Below, piece after piece: positions 9,975-17,509 of a stretch of DNA of 64,000 nt. Position 1 is the first letter of the stretch. Every line of letters starts with the position of its first letter. The stretch lies in assembly GCA_016713625.1 (NCBI GenBank), contig JADJOT010000007.1, forward strand, positions 186,001 through 250,000, in the 5' to 3' direction. A model generated the notes under the pieces. The model saw only the letters and a program-made list of their open reading frames with translations. It was not told the DNA's origin and ran no database searches. The position numbers and the translations under genes are program-made. This stretch comes from Candidatus Accumulibacter affinis (lineage in GTDB: Bacteria; Pseudomonadota; Gammaproteobacteria; Burkholderiales; Rhodocyclaceae).

Positions 9975-11037
9975 TCAGCGCGCGTGCGGTGGCGACCGCA
10001 GCAACTTCCTGATTGGCGTCGGCAAGGCTGCGCTGCCCACATCCTCCAGTGCCAGCCATTCCCAGCCGCCCTCGCCGGCCCGCAGGCTGCTGATTTCGAC
10101 GTCGCAACGCAGTACCTGCATGATCAGGCGGAAATGAGTAAAACAGATGGGTGATCGGCGGCATCGCCTGGGTGTCGAGCAGACGGCAGCCCTGGCGCAG
10201 GGCAAAGCTCTCGACCGACTCGCCGTTGAGTTCGGGCAGGCTCAGCAGCCCGCCCCAGATGCCGCTCGGCGGGCGGCGTTGCAGCAGCACGCGCGAGCCG
10301 TCGCTGAGCAACAACAGGCGGTTCGAACGTTCCGGGAGTGCTCTTCTCGCTGCGCGTGTGGGTAGTTCAGCCTGTCGCCCTTCCCTGCAGGCGACACAGA
10401 TGGATTGTAGCGGGCAGGCGTCGCAGGCGGGCTTCTGGCGGCGACAAACCGCTGCGCCCAGATCCATCATTCCCTGCGTGTAGGCTTCGACGCTCACTTC
10501 CGGGAGCAGCGATTCGGCGAGCGCCCACATTTCGCGCCCGTTTTGCGCCTTCGACACGCCGCCGGCAAGCCCGAAGCAGCGCGCCAGCACCCGCTTGACA
10601 TTGCCATCGAGAATCGCCGCGCGACGACCGAAGGCGAAAACACTGATCGCCGCGGCGGTCGAGCGGCCGATTCCCGGCAAACGGACGTTGGCATCGGGAT
10701 CGGCAGAGAAGCTGCCGCCGGGGCCGCTAACGATGCTCTGCGCGCAGCGGTGCAGATTACGCGCGCGCGCGTAGTAACCGAGGCCAGACCAAAGTTCGAG
10801 GACGCTGTCAAGCGGCGCCGCGGCGAGGGCCTCGAGGCTTGGAAAACGTTCGAGGAAGCGCTCGAAATAGGGAATCACGGTGTGCACCCGGGTCTGCTGC
10901 AACATGATCTCCGCTAACCAGATGCGGTATGCGTCACGCGTCTGCTGCCAGGGCAGGTCGTGGCGGCCGTTCGCCGTTTGCCAGTGAATGACCCGACTGG
11001 AAAAATCCGGCCTGGCCGGCGTCCGAACCTCAGCCAT
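9975..11037 (-). pseudogene. mutY: A/G-specific adenine glycosylase MutY, one frameshift in the C-terminal domain
   Basis: MutY removes adenine mispaired with 8-oxoguanine. The catalytic half is intact: Glu43 in AEIMLQQTRV, the helix-hairpin-helix LPGIGRSTAAAI (residues 120-131), Asp144 in ILDGNVKRV, and the iron-sulfur cysteines C198-x6-C205-x2-C208-x5-C214. Near 10145 the frame shifts: PPITHLF is followed in frame by YSFPPDHAG, but the normal text THFRLIMQVLRCDVEI to the stop at 9975 lies in the adjacent frame. Removing one T from CTGTTTTACTC restores ITHLFTHFRL. If left unrepaired, the gene reads to 9796 with a foreign tail, losing most of the NUDIX-like domain that reads 8-oxoG. Sequencing error is as likely as a real lesion. 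Confidence 0.85.
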
Positions 11038-11383
11038 TCGTTGAACCGCGCGGAGCTGGCGGCGAGTCGTCCTCAGTCAGCTTGATTTCCCAGCCAGCAA
11101 GAACGCATCCCGGCCCCTCGCAGGCGCGACAGGGCGGGAAATGCGCGCAACGAAAATCGTCTCGACAGGCGACGGTGGGGCGGCGATAATTGCGCGCCTG
11201 GCCTGACCGACGGCGCCAGACGGGAGACGGTGTAAAAAGCCTGGCGGGGGGTGCAAAGATGCTCGCAATGGGTTTTCCGGAGGCGTGCCAAGTGCTTGGG
11301 TGGCATCGCGTGAGGGGTTTTTTAGTGGATTTTCTGCCGAAGTTGAATCTTAGCACGCCTGCACCAGGCCTTCGGGTCGCCTG
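11030..11383. other. Stretch upstream of mutY with a possible small Cys-rich frame
   Basis: No confident gene. On the minus strand a frame ending at 11030 reads ACRDDFRCAHFPPCRACEGP and onward, with five closely spaced cysteines. Its stop overlaps the mutY start by eight bases, as in coupled genes, but no ATG or well-placed GTG opens it. The flavin reductase gene begins at 11384 on the other strand, so the region must also hold divergent promoters. Confidence 0.25.
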
Positions 11384-11962
11384 ATGCGCCTCTCTCTGGC
11401 CTCTCCGAAATATCCGGAAGCTGACGACCTGCGCTGCGTGCCGGATGAAGACGGGCGCCTCCTGGTGGCAACGGAAGTGCCCTGCCGTGACCTCCGCGAC
11501 ACCCTCGGCAGCTTTGCCACCGGCGTTACCGTGCTTACGACCCTGGCACCAGACGGCGAGCCCATCGGTGTGACGATCAGTTCCTTCAATGCCGTTTCCC
11601 TGAACCCGCCCTTGATTCTGTGGAGCCTGGCATGCGACTCGCCCCGGCTTGCCGCTTTTCGTTGCGCCAGCCATTATGCAGTCAATGTCCTGGCGGCAAA
11701 TCAACAATGGGTATCGGACGCATTCGCCTCGCGCGATGACGATCGTTTTGGCGGCGTCGGTATAAGTAGTGGATTGGCTGGCGTGCCGCTGATCGAAGGC
11801 TGCTCGGCGTGGTTCGAGTGCCGTAACGAGGTGCAATACCCGGGCGGCGACCACCTTGTTTTCATTGGCCGAGTCGAGCGCCACGCACGCGGCGACGCCG
11901 CCGATCCGTTGATTTTCCATGCGGGTCGTTATCGGCAGTTACGTGACGACTGCGGGAGTTAA
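11384..11962 (+). CDS. Flavin reductase family protein
   Basis: A 192-aa FMN-binding protein of the flavin-reductase (HpaC/NtaB) family, which supplies reduced flavin to monooxygenases. The domain spans about residues 35-190, with LRDTLGSFATGVTVLTT, PIGVTISSFNAVSLNPPLILWSL and YAVNVLAANQQWVSDAFAS as signatures and a closing GDHLVFIGRVE and PLIFHAGRYRQL. An N-terminal extension of about 30 residues precedes the domain. No partner oxygenase is adjacent. The start has no strong ribosome site; an internal start is possible. Confidence 0.85.
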   Translation: MRLSLASPKYPEADDLRCVPDEDGRLLVATEVPCRDLRDTLGSFATGVTVLTTLAPDGEPIGVTISSFNAVSLNPPLILWSLACDSPRLAAFRCASHYAVNVLAANQQWVSDAFASRDDDRFGGVGISSGLAGVPLIEGCSAWFECRNEVQYPGGDHLVFIGRVERHARGDAADPLIFHAGRYRQLRDDCGS

Positions 11963-12144
11963 CGGTCGTGGGTTTCATCAGCGGGGGTGTCTGGAATCGC
12001 CATGACCGTTAGCCCCGGCAGTGCTCAGCCCTGAAAATGGAGTTCTCCCGCTAAATAAGCAGATTATTTCCGCATCGCTGCCGCGGCTTTTACCGGAAAT
12101 GGTCCATCCCCGGTCAATTGAGTTGACGAATACCCTGCAGCCTG

Positions 12145-12172
12145 TTGCAATTGACAGCTGTTCGTGTATAAG
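12145..12172 (+). promoter_or_regulatory. Possible promoter of the H-NS-like gene
   Basis: TTGCAA at 12145 and TATAAG at 12167 with a 16-base spacer, 27 bases before the start codon's ribosome site region. The surrounding 130 bases are AT-richer than the neighbouring genes, as expected for an autoregulated H-NS-type gene. Confidence 0.4.
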
Positions 12173-12198
12173 GTGTTTCTTTTGTGAAGGAGGATTGT

Positions 12199-12519
12199 AT
12201 GGCCAGTTATAAAGAACTACTCGCACAACGTGCGATGTTGGAAAGAGAAATAGAAGAAGCTCGGCAAACAGAGTTGTCGGATGCCATCGGTCGAGCAAAG
12301 CAGTTGATTGCCGAACACGGTTTGACGGCAGCGGACCTCGGCTTCAAAGTGGCTGGCGGATTCGCCGGAATGACCGCTGGAAAAATCCGGACACCGGTTG
12401 CCGTGAAATACCGCGGTCCCAACGGCGAAACCTGGTCGGGCCGCGGTAAGGCACCAAACTGGCTGACCAGCCTGGTCGGCCAGGGGCGGAACCGCGACGA
12501 CTTCCTCGTTTCCCCCTGA
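12199..12519 (+). CDS. H-NS family nucleoid-associated protein
   Basis: A 106-aa H-NS-like protein. The N-terminal half (residues 1-40) is a charged coiled coil for oligomerisation (LLAQRAMLEREIEEARQTEL). The C-terminal half has the DNA-binding core: VKYRGPNGETWSGRGKAPNWL, where the W-S-G-R-G-x-x-P-x-W loop is the AT-hook-like minor-groove motif. The ATG at 12199 has a full AAGGAGG ribosome site seven bases upstream; the in-frame GTG at 12184 is not needed. Such proteins silence AT-rich, acquired DNA, which fits a genome crowded with mobile elements. Confidence 0.9.
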   Translation: MASYKELLAQRAMLEREIEEARQTELSDAIGRAKQLIAEHGLTAADLGFKVAGGFAGMTAGKIRTPVAVKYRGPNGETWSGRGKAPNWLTSLVGQGRNRDDFLVSP

Positions 12520-12534
12520 GCTCGGCTAGCGCAG

Positions 12535-12580
12535 GGCACTTCGCGGCGAAACCAAGAAAACATACCGCCGGCGAAGTGCC
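12535..12580. terminator. Hairpin downstream of the H-NS-like gene
   Basis: Ten-base perfect arms GGCACTTCGC (12535-12544) and GCGAAGTGCC (12571-12580) around a 26-base loop, 15 bases after the stop. There is no T-run, so termination is only a possibility. Confidence 0.35.
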
Positions 12581-12732
12581 AACTGCGGAAGCTGACTACA
12601 AGGTGCTGCAGCCGGACACCCACATAACCCAATCCTGAACTTGCCGCGGATTATCCTGGCGTTGATGTGCGTTGCCTGCGAGCCTGTCAACAGACCCCGA
12701 AAATCGTCAGCAGACTCCTGGACAGCTAACGA

Positions 12733-13731
12733 ATGAACATCCTGGTGACCGGTGGCGCCGGTTATATCGGTTCGCATGCTTGTGTCGCGCTGCTCGCAGC
12801 GGGCCACCAAGTGATGGTGGTAGACAATCTCTCGAACAGCCGCCCAGAGGTACTCGATCGAGTGGCGCAGATCACCGGCCAACGGCCGCTCTTTTTCGAA
12901 GGCGATGTCCGTGACCGGGAATTGTTGCGGCGGTTGTTTGCCACAGCACCAGTCGATGCGGTAATCCATTTCGCGGGCCTGAAGGCGGTCGGCGAGTCGG
13001 TAGAGCAGCCCTTGCGGTATTATGATTGCAACGTCGGCGGAGCGATCTCGCTGTGCGAGGTGATGGCAGAAATGGCCGTCAGAACACTGATTTTCAGTTC
13101 CTCGGCGACCGTCTATGGCGACCCGGTTTCGGTACCGATCCGCGAAGATTTTCCGCGTTCGGCGACCAATCCCTACGGCGCCAGCAAGCTGATGATTGAA
13201 GACATCCTTGCCGACCTGGCGCACGCCGACGCTGCCTGGCGAATAGCGCGCCTACGTTATTTCAACCCGGTCGGCGCCCATCCCAGTGGCCTGATTGGCG
13301 AGGAACCGAATGGCGTTCCCAACAATCTGCTGCCCTATGTGGCGCAGGTGGCCGCCGGACGGCGCCCGCAGCTGAGTGTTTTCGGCAGCGATTATCCGAC
13401 GCCTGACGGCACCGGCGTTCGCGATTACATTCACGTGATGGATCTCGTCGAGGGTCACCTCGCGGCACTTGATTACCTGCTCGCCAAGGGCGGCCTGTTG
13501 ACCGTCAACCTGGGAACCGGTTGCGGTTACTCGGTCCTCGACATGGTGCGCGCTTTCGCCGCCGCCAGCGGCCGGCCAGTGCCCTACGCGCTGATGCCAC
13601 GCCGAGCCGGCGATGTGGCGACCTGCTACGCCGACCCACACCTGGCTGCCGACCTGCTTGGCTGGCGAGCGCAACGTGGCATCGAGCAGATGTGCGCCGA
13701 CGCCTGGCGCTGGCAACAGACGGCGGCCTGA
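12733..13731 (+). CDS. galE: UDP-glucose 4-epimerase GalE
   Basis: A 332-aa extended short-chain dehydrogenase/reductase interconverting UDP-glucose and UDP-galactose with tightly bound NAD. The Rossmann motif TGGAGYIG is at residues 6-13. The catalytic residues are Ser124 in FSSSATVYG with Tyr148 and Lys152 in NPYGASK. The substrate-binding text RYFNPVGAHPSGLIGE, VFGSDYPTPDGTGVRDYIHVMDL and RAGDVATCYADP is characteristic of GalE. The product feeds surface polysaccharide and galactose metabolism. apaH starts nine bases after its stop, so the two are probably co-transcribed. Confidence 0.92.
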   Translation: MNILVTGGAGYIGSHACVALLAAGHQVMVVDNLSNSRPEVLDRVAQITGQRPLFFEGDVRDRELLRRLFATAPVDAVIHFAGLKAVGESVEQPLRYYDCNVGGAISLCEVMAEMAVRTLIFSSSATVYGDPVSVPIREDFPRSATNPYGASKLMIEDILADLAHADAAWRIARLRYFNPVGAHPSGLIGEEPNGVPNNLLPYVAQVAAGRRPQLSVFGSDYPTPDGTGVRDYIHVMDLVEGHLAALDYLLAKGGLLTVNLGTGCGYSVLDMVRAFAAASGRPVPYALMPRRAGDVATCYADPHLAADLLGWRAQRGIEQMCADAWRWQQTAA

Positions 13732-13740
13732 GCACCGGGT

Positions 13741-14559
13741 ATGGCGACCTACGCAATCGGCGACATCCAGGGCTGCTTCGACTCGCTGCAGCAACTCCTC
13801 GAAAAATGCCGCTTTGACCCCGCCAGCGATCGCCTGTGGCTGGTTGGCGACCTTGTCAATCGTGGCCCGCGCTCACTGGCAACGCTGCGCTTCGTCCGCG
13901 GTCTCGGCTCTGCCGCGGTCACGGTCCTCGGTAATCACGATCTCTACCTGTTGATGGCTGCCGCAGGCTTTGGCCGGCGGAGCAAGGGCGACACGCTCGA
14001 CGAGATCCTGAATGCGCCAGACCGTGATGAACTGCTCGACTGGCTTCGCCATCGACCGCTATGCCATCGCGAAGGCGAATTCTGCCTGGTGCATGCCGGA
14101 CTGTTGCCGCAATGGACCGTCGCCAGGGCGCGTGCGCTGGCCGCCGAGGCGGAGGCGATGCTCGCCAGCTCTTCTTATACGGATTTTCTCGCCAACATGT
14201 GGGGCAGCGAACCCGCGGCGTGGAGTGAAGACCTCGAAGGCTGGCCGCGCCTGCGGGTGATTGTCAACGCGATGACCCGCATGCGCTTCTGTTCGCCCGC
14301 TGGCGTGATGGAGTTCAAGAGCAAGGGCGAGGTCACGGCCGCGCCGGCCAATTGCCTGCCGTGGTTCGCAGTCCCGGGGCGGCGGAGTGCCGCTGAGGTG
14401 CTGGTGTTTGGTCATTGGTCAGCCCTCGGACTGAGAGTCGAACCGAACTTGCTGGCGCTGGATTCGGGTTGTTACTGGGGCCGCCATCTGACGGCGGTGC
14501 GCCTGGATGACCGTGCGCTATTCCAGGTCGATTGCTCGGCAGCCGACGCGCTCGGCTGA
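13741..14559 (+). CDS. apaH: Symmetrical bis(5'-nucleosyl)-tetraphosphatase ApaH
   Basis: A 272-aa metallophosphatase that splits Ap4A into two ADP and also removes Np4 caps from RNA. The metal motifs are GDIQGCFDSL (residues 7-16), VGDLVNRGP (about 36-44) and LGNHDLYLL (about 65-73), with a later LVHAGLLPQW and VFGHWSALGL. The length is close to the E. coli enzyme (280 aa). The start is ATG at 13741, right after galE. Confidence 0.92.
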   Translation: MATYAIGDIQGCFDSLQQLLEKCRFDPASDRLWLVGDLVNRGPRSLATLRFVRGLGSAAVTVLGNHDLYLLMAAAGFGRRSKGDTLDEILNAPDRDELLDWLRHRPLCHREGEFCLVHAGLLPQWTVARARALAAEAEAMLASSSYTDFLANMWGSEPAAWSEDLEGWPRLRVIVNAMTRMRFCSPAGVMEFKSKGEVTAAPANCLPWFAVPGRRSAAEVLVFGHWSALGLRVEPNLLALDSGCYWGRHLTAVRLDDRALFQVDCSAADALG

Positions 14560-14598
14560 AGCGATCGCCTCCAGCCGGATCGTCGCCAGATCCGGGAA

Positions 14599-14628
14599 TT
14601 GACTCGGGTTGACCGGGGCTCCTATACT
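14599..14628 (+). promoter_or_regulatory. Predicted sigma-70 promoter of the TIR gene pair
   Basis: TTGACT at 14599-14604 and TATACT at 14623-14628, 18 bases apart, both close to consensus. It lies 85 bases before the first possible TIR start, so the pair has its own promoter rather than depending on galE-apaH. Confidence 0.5.
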
Positions 14629-14712
14629 CCCGCTGAGTCGCTGGATTTCCTGTCCTTGCCCGGCGATCGCTATTGCCGTCCTGACGCAGCATGAGAAGGT
14701 ACTGCTGCCAGG

Positions 14713-15912
14713 ATGGGCGTCCACGCAACGAATCATCAGCAGCCACCCTGCATGCCAACACGCATCCCGCCGGAAAAGTTCCTGGTCGCCTTCTCCCTGG
14801 CCGGAGAAGAGCGCGATTTCGTTCGCGGCATCGCCGAGGCGGTGGAGCAGCAACTGGGTCCGGATACGGTTTTCTATTACGAGTGGTTCGAACACTGGCT
14901 TGCCGGCGCCGATGCCGACCTCAAACTGCAGCGTCTCTACGGACAGAGTTGCGCGTTGGCGGTCGTCTGCGTCTCGCGGGCTTATGTCAACAAGCCCTGG
15001 ACGCTGGCGGAAAACGAAGCCATTCGCGCGCGGCTGATGCAGTCACGAGGCTCGCAAGACCCGCGCGAGCCGGAAGCGATTCTCCCGATCCGCGTCGGCG
15101 ACGGCGAACTGTTGGACATCCCCTTCAACACCATCGTCCCGGACGTCCGCAGCAGGACGACCGACGAAGCGGCCAGCTTGATCATCGATCGCCTGCGACT
15201 GCTCGTTCCGGACCTGGCGACGGCATCGGTTCGCGCGTCTGCCGGCCCTTGTTGGCCGCCAACGCCTCTCGCGCTGCGCTGGCCGATGGCCGACCACAGT
15301 GGCGCGCGCGAGGCGTTTGGCGAGTTGCTGACCGCCGGCGTCGGCTGGCGCTATCTGCCGATCCGGGGTGCCAGCGAGACCGGCAAGAGTCACATCGCTC
15401 GCCAGATGCTCGCCAATGCCCTGGCGATTCCGGACATCGCTTGCGGACGCTTCGATTTCAAGGGCAGCACCGACCTGGACCGCGAAGTGCGTGCCTTCAT
15501 CCAGGAACTCGGCGTGCCAGAACCGCCGGCGACGCTGCGGCTGCACGAACGCCTCGACCAGATCCTCGGCGGGCTGCGGCAGCGCGCCAGGCCCACCTTG
15601 TTGATCTTCGATACCTACGAAGTGGCCGGCGAAGCGCAGGAGTGGGTCGAAAGGCAGCTTCTCGCGTGCCTCGTGCGGGCGACCTGGCTGCGCGTTGCCA
15701 TTGCCGGGCTGCAGTTACCCGACGCCACTGGCGCGGTCTGGGCGGCGGTGGCTCGCGCCACCCTGCAGCTAACGCCACCACCAGCCGGTGATTGGTACGC
15801 ATACGGCAGGCAGCACCGTCCCGACCTCAAGCTGCAGGAGGTGAAGACCGCCTGCCGTCTTTCCGACGGTAGAGCCAGCCTGCTTGCGCAGCTTCTCGGC
15901 CCGCGCTCCTGA
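14713..15912 (+). CDS. TIR-domain protein with a STAND-like P-loop ATPase domain
   Basis: A 399-aa two-domain protein. Residues about 20-150 are a TIR domain: EKFLVAFSLAGEERDFVRGI, then YGQSCALAVVCVSRAYV and WTLAENEAI, whose Glu is in the place of the NADase catalytic residue. Residues about 200-390 are a P-loop domain with Walker A GASETGKS near 219-226 and Walker B TLLIFDTYE near 296-304. TIR proteins of this kind usually cleave NAD+ once the ATPase and its sensor repeats detect infection. The sensor repeats are in the next gene, one base after this stop (TGA c ATG). An internal start at 14752 (MPTRIPPEKF) is equally plausible. Neighbouring genes are housekeeping, so the pair looks like an inserted defence island. 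Confidence 0.82.
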   Translation: MGVHATNHQQPPCMPTRIPPEKFLVAFSLAGEERDFVRGIAEAVEQQLGPDTVFYYEWFEHWLAGADADLKLQRLYGQSCALAVVCVSRAYVNKPWTLAENEAIRARLMQSRGSQDPREPEAILPIRVGDGELLDIPFNTIVPDVRSRTTDEAASLIIDRLRLLVPDLATASVRASAGPCWPPTPLALRWPMADHSGAREAFGELLTAGVGWRYLPIRGASETGKSHIARQMLANALAIPDIACGRFDFKGSTDLDREVRAFIQELGVPEPPATLRLHERLDQILGGLRQRARPTLLIFDTYEVAGEAQEWVERQLLACLVRATWLRVAIAGLQLPDATGAVWAAVARATLQLTPPPAGDWYAYGRQHRPDLKLQEVKTACRLSDGRASLLAQLLGPRS

Positions 15913-15913
15913 C

Positions 15914-17389
15914 ATGGAATTCGCCGAACAGCTGCGCATTATCGAGGCCGCTCAGGGCGACCCGGCGAAGCTCGCGCTGGCTACCGTCGACCTGGCGTAT
16001 CCCGACCTGCCGTCAGCAGAACGCGCGGCGCTCAGGGCGGCGCTCGAAGCCGCGGCGATTGCTCACTGGTGCGATGAAGCGATTCTCGCCGCGCTGCTCG
16101 AGACCTCGCCAGAAGAAAGCGGCACGCAGCTCGTCCGTCTGCAGGCTCTCCGCGTCGTCGAGCGCTTTCCGGCACGCGGCGACAAGGCCATCAACGTCCA
16201 CGAAGCCTCGCGGCTGGCATTGCGCACCAGTCTGGCGTACGGCGCTGCGGAGCGATTTCGCGCGTGGTCGGCCCGGGCGGCCGCGTACTGGGCCGCTGAT
16301 CCGAGTGCTGCCGGCCGCATCGAGTGGATTTATCACCTCTTGAGTAGCGACCCCGACCGTGGCGCGAGCGAACTGGAAAGCCTCGATCGCCGGTGGAGCA
16401 GTGAGGCGCACCCCGAAGATCGCTACGCGCTGGCTGCGGCGCTGGGCGAACTCGAAAAGGCAGGGCTGCTACAAGGACGGGCGCGGGTCTGGGTTCTCCT
16501 CGTTATCGCGTGGACCCGCGCGAGTCGTGGTGAGTCTTCGCAACTCGCCGACGTGGCGAGGCAGACCCTGTGCCTAGCCCGCGCAGCGACTGACCCACGC
16601 GCCGAGGCTGATGCCCAGTGCCTGCTTGGCGACGCGCTGCGGGCGCAGGGCCAGCTCAAACCGGCGCAGAGGGCGTTTGCGGAAAACCTGGCGATCAGCC
16701 ACCGGCTGGCTAGGCAAAACCCGAGCAGTGCCGGCTGGCAACGGGAGCTGGCTGTTGCGCACAGCCGCTTCGGCGATGTGCTGCAGGAGCGGGGCCAGTT
16801 TACCGCGGCGCAGGCGGCGTTTGCCAAATGCCTGGAGATCAGCCGCCGGCTGGCCGAGTACGACCCGAGCAACGCCGGCTGGCAGCGGAAGCTAGCGGTC
16901 GCGTACAGCCGCGTCGGCGGTTTGCTGCAGGCGCAGCGTCACCTCGAAGCGGCGCAGGAGGCATTTGTCGAATGTTTGGCGATCAGCCGCCGGCTGGCCA
17001 AGCACGACCCGAGCAACGCTGGCTGGCAGCGTGACCTAGCGGTTGCGTACCACCGCGTCTGCTGCGTGCTGCAGGCGCAGGGTGAGCGCGAAGCGGCGCA
17101 GGCGGCGTTGGCCGAAACCCTCGCGATCAGCCGCCGGCTAGCTGAGCAGGACCCGAGCAACGCCGACTGGCAGGGGGAGCTGGCGGTCGCTTCCTGGTGG
17201 CAGGCCGCGCTTCACATGCAGAGGGGCAATCCTCAGATGGCCGTCGGGTTCTACGAAGATGCGAGCCGGATCCTGGGGGCGCTGACCGAAAAGGCTCCGC
17301 ACGTCGTCCAATGGGCTGGCGACCGGGATGCCGTCGATGCTGCTTTGGCACGTTGCCGGCTGATGATCGAGTCCGGCAAATCGAGTTAA
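15914..17389 (+). CDS. Tetratricopeptide-like repeat protein, partner of the TIR-ATPase
   Basis: A 491-aa protein. Residues 1 to about 230 are helical and probably continue the ATPase of the previous gene (winged-helix-like region with LQALRVVERFPARGDK and VHEASRLALR). From about residue 240 come helical repeats. Four of them are near-identical 48-residue units with the core LAISRRLAEQDPSNAGWQRD followed by LAVAYSRVGDVLQAQG-like text. Such repeats serve as ligand sensors in STAND-type immune ATPases. The ATG at 15914 follows the TIR gene stop by one base. The two genes may be one protein split by a frameshift, because related STAND proteins often carry all three parts on one chain. Confidence 0.75.
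   Translation: MEFAEQLRIIEAAQGDPAKLALATVDLAYPDLPSAERAALRAALEAAAIAHWCDEAILAALLETSPEESGTQLVRLQALRVVERFPARGDKAINVHEASRLALRTSLAYGAAERFRAWSARAAAYWAADPSAAGRIEWIYHLLSSDPDRGASELESLDRRWSSEAHPEDRYALAAALGELEKAGLLQGRARVWVLLVIAWTRASRGESSQLADVARQTLCLARAATDPRAEADAQCLLGDALRAQGQLKPAQRAFAENLAISHRLARQNPSSAGWQRELAVAHSRFGDVLQERGQFTAAQAAFAKCLEISRRLAEYDPSNAGWQRKLAVAYSRVGGLLQAQRHLEAAQEAFVECLAISRRLAKHDPSNAGWQRDLAVAYHRVCCVLQAQGEREAAQAALAETLAISRRLAEQDPSNADWQGELAVASWWQAALHMQRGNPQMAVGFYEDASRILGALTEKAPHVVQWAGDRDAVDAALARCRLMIESGKSS
16666..17205 (+). repeat. Four tandem 144-bp coding repeats
   Basis: Within the repeat protein, units of 144 bases (48 codons) recur four times, beginning near 16687, 16831, 16975 and 17119. 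The DNA itself is strongly conserved between units, e.g. GATCAGCCGCCGGCTGGC recurs. This points to recent unit duplication or homogenisation, which may allow copy-number change by recombination. Confidence 0.75.
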
Positions 17390-17509
17390 GCGCATCGCTG
17401 GCATGCGACAAGTCGCAGCCGGGCGACAGCGGGCGCCGCCAGGACGCGCAGCTGCGTAACAAGGACGTATAGCCTGGAATTCCTGTCGTAGTTCGCCTCG
17501 GAGAATCGC

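Noticed and set aside
12151..12172. TTGACA and TATAAG as the H-NS-like gene promoter
   Set aside because: They are only ten bases apart, too close for a sigma-70 promoter; TTGCAA at 12145 with 16-base spacing is preferred.
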